Assembly: GCA_050692055.1 (NCBI GenBank)
Contig: JBOGTC010000106.1
Coordinates: 1-20,356, forward strand
From: JBOGTC01 sp050692055
GTDB taxonomy: Bacteria; Chloroflexota; Limnocylindria; QHBO01
Length of the DNA: 20,356 nucleotides
Reading direction: 5' to 3'
Below the pieces are notes generated by a model that worked only from the letters and a program-made list of their open reading frames with translations, was not told the origin of the DNA and made no database searches. Shown here one piece after another: positions 7,588 to 13,782 of this stretch. Positions within the stretch are counted from its first letter, which is position 1. Each line of letters begins with the position of its first letter. The translations under genes and the position numbers were made by a program.

Positions 7588-9273
7588 TCAAGGTCCGAGC
7601 GCGCGATCCGCGCGGTGGAGGAAGGCAGCCATCTGCTCACGGCTCACCGCCTCCGACGGGCAGTAGTTGTCCGAGCCGCAGCCGCCGGTGATGCCGGCTG
7701 CCGCCAGGCGGTTGATGTCGCGCTCGTGGATGCCGTCATCGTCGTCGAAGAAATCGATCGAGGTCGACGGGAGGCGGAGCGCGCGCGCCAGGAAGCTCGC
7801 CATCTGCTCGCGCGAGACGGGGCTGTCCGCACAGAATCGGCGCTGGCCGCAGCCACCGGTGATGCCGGCTGCCGCCAGGCGGTTGATGTCGCGCTCGTGG
7901 ATGCTTCGCTCGTCGTCATCGAAGAAGTCGCGGGTCGTGGCCGGGAGCTTCAGGGCGCGCGCCAGGAAGCTCGCCATCTGGCCGCGTGTCACTGCTCCGC
8001 CGGGGCAGAAGGACTGAGCCGAGCAGCCGGTCGTGATGCCGCTCTGCGACAGCCAGACGATGTCGCTGGCAAACGGCGAATGTGCGATGTCGTTGAACGG
8101 CAGACCGTGGCCGGCCGGGGGCGGAGTAGCGCCGGGATTCGGGTGTGAAGGTGGGTGCGGATCGGGATCTGGATCGGGTTGCGGATCGGCATCTGGATCG
8201 GGATGCGGATCGGGGTCTGGATCGGGATGCGGATCTGGAGCGGGGTCCGGATCCGGATCTGGATCGGGATGCGGATCGGGAGCGGGGTCCGGATCCGGAT
8301 GCGGTGGAATTGGAGCCGGCTCATGCCCCGGCTGCTCGCCCGAGTGGTTCGCCACACGGAAGGGAACATACTGCAGCGCCACGAGCCGACCGTGCGGTCG
8401 TGCGGCGTCGACGCGCAGCACGAGGTTGTGCTCGCCATCGGCCAGGCGGGTCGTGTCGACCGCCAGCGGACCACGGTGTCCGCCCGGCCACGAGCCGAGG
8501 AGGATGCCCCCGCCGTTGGAGTCTTCGTCGTGGTGATGGAAGTCTGGATCGATGTAGGCGGCGCTGAACGTGGGAGCCTGCCCGCCAGAGCCCGCGTCCA
8601 GGCGCAGGCCGAGATTCCAGGTACCCCGCACCGGCATGCTGACCGCCGCCTCGGCGTTATTCAGGACCGGGTTCTGATAGCCCTCATCGGTGTACCAGCC
8701 ACGACCGACGATGCCAGCGATGCCCTGCCGCTGGCCGCCTTGTGGATTGCCATTCCGGGTGAAGATCGGCCACCCCGAGCTGGTGAGCTGGACGTCGCCG
8801 TTGCCGAACTCGACGCGCGGCTTGACCCTGACCTCATGCCAGCCGTCACTGGCGCCCCTGGTGTCGAGCGTCGTGCGAACCCAGTACTCGCAGGTCCTCC
8901 CGAGCCCGCAGGTGGCATTGAGGCCGACGACGTCGAGGTTGCCCTCGCCCTGGCCGTTGGTGAACAGCGCCGACTCGTAGCGGAAGAGGCGACCAGGGTT
9001 GTTGTGAAGCACGATCTTCGTGTCCAGCGTCACCAGGCCGGAGACGACCTGTCCAAGCGGGAAGCACGTCTCCGCGTGGAGGTGAGCGACCTCGCCGGCC
9101 GGCACCGGATCGCCTTCCCACCACGTGTGAATCTGCAGGTAGCGTCGCGGCTCCGGATACCCGTCGCAGCTGGGGATCTGGTGCGCTTCGTTGGCCTGGG
9201 ATTGAGCGGGCGTGACTCCGGCGAGCAGGACGACCGCAAACAGCGTGGCGAGAAAGAGGCGGGGAAGGGTCAT
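7588..9273 (-). CDS. Secreted protein with Asp-Pro repeat linker and three C-terminal SLH repeats
   Basis: The product is 561 residues. Residues 1-27 form a Sec signal peptide (basic start, hydrophobic core LFLATLFAVVLLAGV, cleavage near AQSQA). Residues about 30-320 form an exported domain with several Cys and many Trp, Gly and Asp; I do not recognise it. Residues about 323-374 are a strongly repetitive Pro-Asp/His linker. From about 393 to the end come three SLH-like repeats, each with the pattern F-DI...IN-LAAAGIT-GC-...FCP...V-REQMA-FLARAL and 57 residues apart. SLH repeats anchor proteins to cell-wall polymers, so this is probably a surface protein. Cys pairs inside each SLH repeat (GC...FC) may form disulfides. 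No good Shine-Dalgarno precedes ATG 9273, but the signal peptide fixes the start. It is followed by the APC gene after 88 bases. Confidence 0.88.
   Translation of the reverse strand: MTLPRLFLATLFAVVLLAGVTPAQSQANEAHQIPSCDGYPEPRRYLQIHTWWEGDPVPAGEVAHLHAETCFPLGQVVSGLVTLDTKIVLHNNPGRLFRYESALFTNGQGEGNLDVVGLNATCGLGRTCEYWVRTTLDTRGASDGWHEVRVKPRVEFGNGDVQLTSSGWPIFTRNGNPQGGQRQGIAGIVGRGWYTDEGYQNPVLNNAEAAVSMPVRGTWNLGLRLDAGSGGQAPTFSAAYIDPDFHHHDEDSNGGGILLGSWPGGHRGPLAVDTTRLADGEHNLVLRVDAARPHGRLVALQYVPFRVANHSGEQPGHEPAPIPPHPDPDPAPDPHPDPDPDPDPAPDPHPDPDPDPHPDPDADPQPDPDPDPHPPSHPNPGATPPPAGHGLPFNDIAHSPFASDIVWLSQSGITTGCSAQSFCPGGAVTRGQMASFLARALKLPATTRDFFDDDERSIHERDINRLAAAGITGGCGQRRFCADSPVSREQMASFLARALRLPSTSIDFFDDDDGIHERDINRLAAAGITGGCGSDNYCPSEAVSREQMAAFLHRADRALGP
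7685..7904 (-). repeat. 49-bp exact repeat pair within the SLH-coding region
   Basis: Bases 7685-7733 and 7856-7904 are identical over 49 bp and exactly 171 bp (57 codons) apart, marking two SLH units. Identity continues weakly outside with single mismatches, and another shared block (CCAGGAAGCTCGCCATCTG) recurs near 7788-7806 and 7962-7980. Such near-identity at DNA level indicates recent duplication or gene conversion between SLH repeats. Confidence 0.85.
8155..8304 (-). repeat. Low-complexity 6-bp-periodic repeat coding for the Asp-Pro linker
   Basis: The plus strand reads GGATC(T/G/C)GGAT(C/G).. with a 6-bp period over about 150 bases, and the minus strand codes Pro-Asp with His or Ala at intervals. 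A 22-bp block, 8237-8258, recurs at 8279-8300, showing a 42-bp (14-codon) higher-order duplication. The tract is likely to vary in length between strains by slippage while keeping frame, since units are multiples of three. It joins the exported domain to the SLH anchor. Confidence 0.9.
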
Positions 9274-9368
9274 GGCCGCGGATCGTGAGACCGCGGCGCG
9301 GCGAAGGAAATAGGAAATCTCGCGTGCCGCAGGGTACGGCTGGGCCTCGGCTCAAGCGCCGATGGTCC

Positions 9369-9782
9369 TCATTCGTCCTCGAGGAGATGGAGCTCCCAGG
9401 TCGCCCGAGCCTGGTCAGCGGACATGTCGCGGACCTGCTCCTCGGAGAGCCCGGCGGCACCGATGAGCCGCATCACCAGCCAGGCCGGCACCGGCTCGCC
9501 CTGGCTGCCGGGGCCAGGTCCAGCCTCCGTCACACGGCCGCTGACGAGATCGATGAAGTGCTCCATGGTGGTCCGCAGCTGGTCGCGGACGATGTGATCG
9601 AGGAGATCCGGTCCGATCTGCTGGTCCGGTGAGGGTGGAACCACCACGCGCAGGAGCGTGTTGTCCGGCAGCGTCTTCTGGTATCGCCGATGACCACCCG
9701 CAGGCCCCTGGGCGGAACGCGGGACCTCCTCCCAGCCTCCATCCCGCTGGAGGTAGACCGTCACATCGCGGAACGTGGCCAT
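9369..9782 (-). CDS. HicA-like putative toxin with a C-terminal extension
   Basis: In this 137-residue protein the first 80 residues follow the HicA pattern. GGWEEV (15-20) stands where HicA has its conserved G-W, GGHRRY (29-34) matches the GSH-x-x-Y motif with the proposed catalytic His31, then come a beta strand (LLRVVVPPSP) and a helix (GPDLLDHIVRDQLRT). HicA proteins are double-stranded-RNA-binding-fold mRNA interferases of about 60-80 residues. Here another 50 residues follow, ending in a LSEEQVRDMSADQARATWEL helix pair. It lies 11 bases downstream of a Phd/HicB-like gene on the same strand, the common antitoxin-first order. The first Ser of the GSH motif is Gly, so activity is not certain. 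The assignment is by pattern only. Confidence 0.6.
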   Translation of the reverse strand: MATFRDVTVYLQRDGGWEEVPRSAQGPAGGHRRYQKTLPDNTLLRVVVPPSPDQQIGPDLLDHIVRDQLRTTMEHFIDLVSGRVTEAGPGPGSQGEPVPAWLVMRLIGAAGLSEEQVRDMSADQARATWELHLLEDE

Positions 9783-9793
9783 ACGCAGGCAGA

Positions 9794-10216
9794 TCAGGCA
9801 GCGTCAGGCGGCTGCGCAAAGAGCGCATCGGCCAGCTGGGCGTCATCGAGCAGCATCGCGCGCACGACCCAGGGTGCGTGCAACCGGTGGTTGGGCGCGT
9901 TTCGAAGCCGTTCGTCCGCCAGGTAGTCGGCGATGTACCGGCGCACCTCGTCGACGAGATTGGCGCGGGCGGCCTCGAAGTCGGCTCCGTGGCCCCACGT
10001 GTCCATCTCGGGCAGCCAGATCGATACGCCGTCGGGCTCGAAGTAGGCCGCAGGAGAGAAGGAGAAGGGCGCGGTCAGCGCAAGCAGGTCGTCCCGCCCG
10101 ATCAGCACCGCCTCGCCGGATCGGCGCCGCGCGATACGTGTGGGTGCATTCGACACCGCCGCGTCGAAGATGTCGGCGAATGCGTTTCGGGCGGTGGAGT
10201 AAAGCAATGCCTCCAT
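9794..10216 (-). CDS. Phd/YefM-like and HicB-like chimeric antitoxin
   Basis: From ATG 10216 the product is 140 residues. Residues about 6-45 (YSTARNAFADIFDAA then TRIARRRSGEAVLIGRDDL) match the Phd/YefM DNA-binding pattern, where a helix is followed by I-R-G-V-I strands. Residues about 60-92 (DGVSIWLPEMDTWGHGADFEEA-like and LVDEVRRYIADYL) match the HicB partial-RNase-H strand-helix pattern. A C-terminal 30-residue helix pair follows. It probably binds the downstream HicA-like product and its own promoter. The frame extends upstream to a TTG at 10246, but that start would abut the dyad at 10247-10263, so ATG 10216 is preferred; neither has a strong Shine-Dalgarno. The last bases run close to the next gene (11-base gap). 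The family call is moderate and the module call is inference. Confidence 0.65.
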   Translation of the reverse strand: MEALLYSTARNAFADIFDAAVSNAPTRIARRRSGEAVLIGRDDLLALTAPFSFSPAAYFEPDGVSIWLPEMDTWGHGADFEAARANLVDEVRRYIADYLADERLRNAPNHRLHAPWVVRAMLLDDAQLADALFAQPPDAA

Positions 10217-10246
10217 TGGAGGGCAGCATGGCGTCGGAGTTGGCAA

Positions 10247-10263
10247 GTTGTCAATATGTCAAC
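10247..10263. promoter_or_regulatory. Imperfect dyad / direct repeat upstream of the putative antitoxin, possible operator
   Basis: GTTGTCAATATGTCAAC is an imperfect palindrome (12 of 17 positions symmetric) and also contains the direct repeat TGTCAA twice, 8 bases apart. On the minus strand it reads TTGACATATTGACAA, two copies of a -35-like TTGACA. It lies about 31 bases upstream of ATG 10216, where a self-repressing antitoxin would bind. It is also an A/T-rich island in GC-rich sequence. No convincing -10 is visible. Confidence 0.4.
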
Positions 10264-10489
10264 TGGCCGGGAACGTCCCAGCTCACCGTCGATTGCATGA
10301 GATGGAGCTAACGACGAAGAAGAGCCGCAGGGAGGGCTCATCTTCCCCGCGGGTTGCATCGGGTGAACCAGACGGTGAAGCACGCGGCGGAATCGGCCTC
10401 TTCTTCCCCGATACCTCCACGTGGTGCAACACGCCCGCTCGCCCGCAACCTCAGGCTTAGGCCGGCCGAGGCAGCTCGCCGCCCAGATC
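10264..10489. other. Intergenic stretch without a supported gene
   Basis: About 226 bases between the antitoxin upstream region and the stop of the 65-residue small gene. Open frames here (for example plus 10248-10460) have no Shine-Dalgarno, unbiased composition and no recognisable motifs. A CCACGTGG palindrome occurs at 10417-10424, but 8-bp palindromes are expected by chance. I see no tRNA, terminator or repeat. Confidence 0.6.
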
Positions 10490-10687
10490 TCAGGTGGGCC
10501 TGGCCCCGCGCGTCTTGTCATCACCCTGAGCGGCGGAGTCCGGAGGCGCGTTCGCCTCGTCGCCCTCGGTCATGGTCGGATCGTAGGCGAGGCCCTCGTC
10601 GGGCGGCCGGCCGCTGGGCTCGTCGACGCTGGTCGCCGCCTCTTCATCCTGCTGCGGCCGATCGGGGCGGTCGCGGTCATCGTTCAT
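10490..10687 (-). CDS. Very small acidic, probably disordered protein
   Basis: A 65-residue protein starting MNDDRDRPDRPQQDEEAATS, dominated by Asp, Glu, Arg, Pro and Gly with no hydrophobic core and no Cys or Trp. The DNA GAGGAGG lies upstream of ATG 10687 but about 13 bases away, longer than ideal. It follows the 75-residue gene by 18 bases on the same strand, so the two look like an operon. The composition resembles hydrophilin-like or stress-associated disordered proteins, which is an analogy only. The segment PDEGLAYDPTMTEGDEANAPP is the most distinctive part. Function is unknown. It could be a chance frame, but the partner gene has an excellent ribosome binding site and similar composition. 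Confidence 0.55.
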   Translation of the reverse strand: MNDDRDRPDRPQQDEEAATSVDEPSGRPPDEGLAYDPTMTEGDEANAPPDSAAQGDDKTRGARPT

Positions 10688-10705
10688 CGGTTCGTGGGAT
10701 CCTCC

Positions 10706-10933
10706 TCAGTGGCTCTCGCCGGCTCGGCGGACGTCGTCGTCCCCGGCCCGATCGCCTTCACGATGGCCATGCGGCCGATCGTCGGGCGCATGCGCTCCGC
10801 TTGACTCGCTGCTCGTAGCCGCCACCCGCTCGTCCCCCTGGTCGAGCTCGTTGCGCACCTGTTCAGTGTTCTCGTCGGGATGCTGGCCGATCCAGGCACC
10901 GCCCTCGCGTTCACGCGTCCGCTCTTCATTCAT
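10706..10933 (-). CDS. Very small charged, probably disordered protein with a strong ribosome binding site
   Basis: A 75-residue protein starting MNEERTREREGGAW, with alternating Glu/Arg/Asp/Gly and one Trp. GGAGGTGAT, matching the anti-Shine-Dalgarno core along 9 bases, lies 9 bases from ATG 10933 (core GGAGG at 10943-10947). That is the best ribosome binding site I saw in the window, and it argues that the gene is real and highly translated. The sequence contains WIGQHPDENTEQVRNELDQG, then a Ser-rich and an Asp/Arg/Gly/His-rich tail. It is predicted to be disordered and soluble. It heads the two-gene unit with the 65-residue protein and is divergent from udgX, with a 74-base gap holding both promoters. 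Function is unknown. Confidence 0.65.
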   Translation of the reverse strand: MNEERTREREGGAWIGQHPDENTEQVRNELDQGDERVAATSSESSGAHAPDDRPHGHREGDRAGDDDVRRAGESH

Positions 10934-11007
10934 ACGTCATCACCTCCACCCTTCGCTTTATGCAAGCCGCGCGCCGATGATGGTCTTGTTCGTGCTGAAG
11001 GTTCGGC

Positions 11008-11659
11008 ATGGCCAAGACCGATGGCCTGGACCCAGCGGAGCGCGACGCCGCGATCGCGCGGGCACGGACGCTGGCCAAGCTGCGCGGCGCCGCGCAAGGC
11101 TGTCGCGCCTGCGACCTGTGGCGCAACGCCACGCAGACGGTCTTCGGGGGCCGGCACGGAAACGGCGCGCCTGTTGCTCGTGGGCGAACAGCCTGGCGAC
11201 CAGGAGGACGTCGCCGGCGAACCCTTCGTTGGTCCCGCCGGGCGGCTGCTCGACCGGGCGCTGGAGGCGGCAGGTATCGCGCGCGAGGAGGTGTACGTCA
11301 CCAACGTCGTCAAGCACTTCAAATGGCGGCGCGCGCCATCCGGCAAGCGGCGCATCCACCAGCGGCCCGACCGGGCAGAGGTGGAGGCATGCCGGCCGTG
11401 GCTGGCTGCGGAGGTTGCACGCATCAGTCCCGAGCTGGTCATCTGTCTGGGGGCGACCGCTGCGCAGGCGAACCTGGGCAAGTCGTTTCGGGTGACGCGC
11501 GAGCATGGGCAGGTGCTCGAGTCCGATCTCGGCCCGACGATGGGCACGATTCATCCCTCGGCCGTCCTCCGCGCCGCCGATGATGCGGCGCGGAGAGCGA
11601 CCTTCGACGGGCTCGTCGCCGACCTGCGTGGCGCGGTCGAGTGGCTCGAGGGCCGGTAG
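11008..11659 (+). pseudogene. udgX: UdgX-type uracil-DNA glycosylase, split by a +1 frameshift
   Basis: The gene starts at ATG 11008 (GAAGG 6 bases upstream) and reads through CRACDLW (two Fe-S cysteines, residues 32 and 35) to NATQTVFG. It then shifts frame at a run of five G (11146-11150); the rest is in the +1 frame to TAG 11657-11659. Removing one G gives a 216-residue protein without a break. Motifs follow UdgX: GEQPGDQED (uracil-binding loop), GKRRIHQ (KRRIH, whose His forms the covalent DNA link in the family), VICLGATAAQ and GTIHPSAVLR. By family, UdgX excises uracil and stays covalently bound to DNA. The frameshift may be a homopolymer error, since all motifs are intact; otherwise the gene is dead or recoded. 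Confidence 0.82.
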
Positions 11660-11697
11660 AGTCGCTGCGGGGGCATCGGTCCTGCACATGGCCGGGT

Positions 11698-12330
11698 ATG
11701 ACAGAACGAAGGACCGATAACGGCCAGGTCGTCGTGATCACCGGCGCCTCGGCGGGGATCGGCCGGGCGCTGGCGCAGCTGTACGGACGACGCGGTGCTC
11801 GGGTGGCGCTCCTAGCTCGTGGAACGGACGGCCTCGAAGGCGCACGGCGTGACGTCGAGGCAGCGGGCGGGAGGCCGCTTCCCATCTCGCTTGACGTGGC
11901 CGACGCCGAGGCGGTCGACGCGGCGGCGGAGCAGATCGAGCGCGACCTGGGGCCGATCGACGTCTGGATCAACAACGCCATGGTCAGCATCTTCTCGCCG
12001 ATCCGGGAGACGGCCCCCGACGAGTTCCGCCGCGTGACGGACGTGACCTACCACGGCGCGGTGTGGGGGACCCAGTCGGCGCTCAGGCGCATGCAGCCGA
12101 GGGATCGCGGGACGATCGTGCTCGTGGGGTCGGCGCTCGCCTATCGCGGCATTCCGCTCCTGACGCTGCACCCCCAAGGCTGGCGGACGGCCCCCGCGCG
12201 GCTCCTCGGCCAGGTCGCCGGTGTCCTCCGAAGGCAGGGGCAGCCGCTCGTCTCGCTGTTCCATGGTTGCTTCCGTCACCTCCTGCTGCCCGTCGAGCGC
12301 AAGCGGCGTGCCGCTAGCATGGCCCGGTGA
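11698..12330 (+). pseudogene. SDR-family oxidoreductase, C-terminus lost or degraded
   Basis: From ATG 11698 the frame gives 210 residues. The first 150 or so are a standard SDR: TGASAGIG, LARG, DVADA, WINNAM (NNA motif), and GSALAYRGIPL with the serine strand. After that the expected Tyr-x-x-x-Lys region does not appear in this frame (it reads LLTLHPQGWRTAPAR...), and the C-terminal third of the usual 250-330 residues is missing. Some downstream text (GVLRRQGQPLVSL) may be worn SDR sequence. The frame ends in TGA 12328-12330, overlapping the GTG start of the next gene by 4 bases. Without a catalytic Tyr-Lys it is probably inactive, unless frame errors hide them. It follows udgX by 38 bases on the same strand. 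Confidence 0.7.
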
Positions 12331-13718
12331 CTCATGAGGCCCTGCTCCCGGAGCTTCGAGCAGCCGTCGGCGAACGCCATCTCCTGACCGATGCGGCGCT
12401 GCGCGCCTCCCACGAGACCGATTGGACGCGCCGCTTCCACGGTTCATCACTGGCCGTCGTCCGCCCCGGCTCCGTTGATGAGGTTGCGGCGGTCCTCCGT
12501 GCCTGCGGTTCCGCGGGCGTTGGCGTGGTGCCGCAGGGCGGCAACACCGGGCTGGTCGGCGGCTCGGTGCCGCGCGGCGGCGAGGTGGTGCTCAGCCTGC
12601 TGCGGCTGAACGATGTCGGTGAGGTGGACGCCGATGCCGGAGAGCTGACGGTCGGCGCCGGCGCCACGCTGGCCGCGGCCCAGGCCGCCGCGCGAGCGGC
12701 CGGGTGGGAGGTCGGAGTCGACCTCGGGGCGCGCGACTCGGCGACGATCGGTGGCATGGTGGCGACCAACGCCGGCGGCGTGAACGTCCTGCGCCACGGC
12801 CCGATGCGTCGCCAGCTCCTCGGCCTCGAGGCCGTGCTCGCGGACGGCACTATCCTGCGCCGCCTCCCCGGCATGCTGAAGGACAACACCGGCTACGACA
12901 TCGGCGCGCTGATCTCCGGCAGCGAGGGCACGCTCGCGGTCGTCACGCGCGTGCGCCTGCGCCTGACGCCGCGACTGGCGCATCGGGTGGTCGGAGTCCT
13001 CGGCTGTCGCGATGCCGCCTCGGCCGTTGCGGCGGCGGCGCGGCTCCGGCGCGAGTTGGGAACGGTCATGGCGCTCGAGCTCTTCACCGATGCCGGCATG
13101 GAGCTTGTCATGCGCCACGCCGGCGTCGCGGCGCCCTTCCACGAGCGGCGGCCCGTGTACCTGCTGATCGAGGCCGGCTCGGACGAGGGCGATCCCACCG
13201 ACGGCCTGGTCGCCCTGCTCGCGGCATTCGAGGCCGGCGATTCAGCAGCCGTGGCGACCGATCCCGGCGGCAGGCATCGGCTATGGCAGCTTCGCGAGCG
13301 CCACACCGAGGCAGTCAACGCCGAGGGCGTGCCGCACAAGCTCGATGTATCGGTGCCGCTGGCGCGTTACGCCGAGCTGGTGGAGCGTGCGCCCGAAGCC
13401 GTTCGATCGGTCGATCCTGCAGCCAGGACCATCTGCTACGGGCACGTCGGCGATGGCAACGTTCACGTCAACGTGCTTGGAGCGCGGCCGGACGATGCAT
13501 CGGTCGACAATGCGGTGCTGGAGCTGGTGCTCGAGCTCGGCGGGAGCATCAGCGCGGAGCATGGCATTGGTGTGGCCAAGGTGGACTGGCTGGTCCGTGA
13601 TCGCGGCGAGGCGGCCGTTGCGGCAATGCGCGCTCTGAAACTTGCATGGGATCCGCGGGAGATCCTCAATCCGGGCGTGCTGTTTCCGACTCGGGGCGAC
13701 GCCAGTTCTGCGGATTAG
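12327..13718 (+). CDS. FAD-linked oxidase of the VAO/PCMH family (D-2-hydroxyacid dehydrogenase-like)
   Basis: This 463-residue protein has the PCMH-type FAD-binding domain with PQGGNTGLVGGS (69-80), then DLGARDSATIGGMVATNAGG (about 144-163), and a C-terminal cap with GHVGDGNVHVN (about 372) and EHGIG (about 411). The His and Glu of these two motifs bind metal and substrate in D-lactate/D-2-hydroxyglutarate dehydrogenases. The ending NPG(V)LFP is also typical. It is a cytosolic flavoenzyme that oxidises a D-2-hydroxyacid; the exact substrate is open. The start GTG 12327 overlaps the preceding SDR stop as GTGA, a translational coupling arrangement, even though that SDR is damaged. It is convergent with the XRE gene at its 3' end. 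Confidence 0.9.
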   Translation: MTHEALLPELRAAVGERHLLTDAALRASHETDWTRRFHGSSLAVVRPGSVDEVAAVLRACGSAGVGVVPQGGNTGLVGGSVPRGGEVVLSLLRLNDVGEVDADAGELTVGAGATLAAAQAAARAAGWEVGVDLGARDSATIGGMVATNAGGVNVLRHGPMRRQLLGLEAVLADGTILRRLPGMLKDNTGYDIGALISGSEGTLAVVTRVRLRLTPRLAHRVVGVLGCRDAASAVAAAARLRRELGTVMALELFTDAGMELVMRHAGVAAPFHERRPVYLLIEAGSDEGDPTDGLVALLAAFEAGDSAAVATDPGGRHRLWQLRERHTEAVNAEGVPHKLDVSVPLARYAELVERAPEAVRSVDPAARTICYGHVGDGNVHVNVLGARPDDASVDNAVLELVLELGGSISAEHGIGVAKVDWLVRDRGEAAVAAMRALKLAWDPREILNPGVLFPTRGDASSAD

Positions 13719-13757
13719 CAACTCGGCTACTGGTACGCGCGGCATCGCGGGTGGATC

Positions 13758-13779
13758 TCGCGTGTCAGCAATGACGCGA
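13758..13779. terminator. Hairpin in the convergent gap after the FAD oxidase
   Basis: TCGCG(TG)TCA at 13758-13767 pairs with TGACGCGA at 13772-13779, with a 2-base bulge and a GCAA tetraloop (13768-13771), which is GNRA type. It lies in the 64-base gap between convergent stops, ending 3 bases before the XRE gene stop. No T-run follows, so termination is likely but not certain. Confidence 0.5.
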
Positions 13780-13782
13780 CTG

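Noticed and set aside
7685..7904. Repeat pair as a possible CRISPR array
   Set aside because: Only two copies, spaced 171 bp, and they code SLH repeats in frame.
8155..9288. Long plus-strand frame opposite the SLH gene, starting with repeated Arg-Ile-Gly-Ile-Trp
   Set aside because: It is the antisense of the 6-bp repeat and of a gene with a signal peptide and SLH repeats; no ribosome binding site.
10880..11146. Upstream part of the 259-codon frame carrying the UdgX C-terminal motifs
   Set aside because: It is the out-of-frame reading of the real UdgX N-terminus (CRACDLW frame); homology begins only at GTETARLLLVGEQPG.
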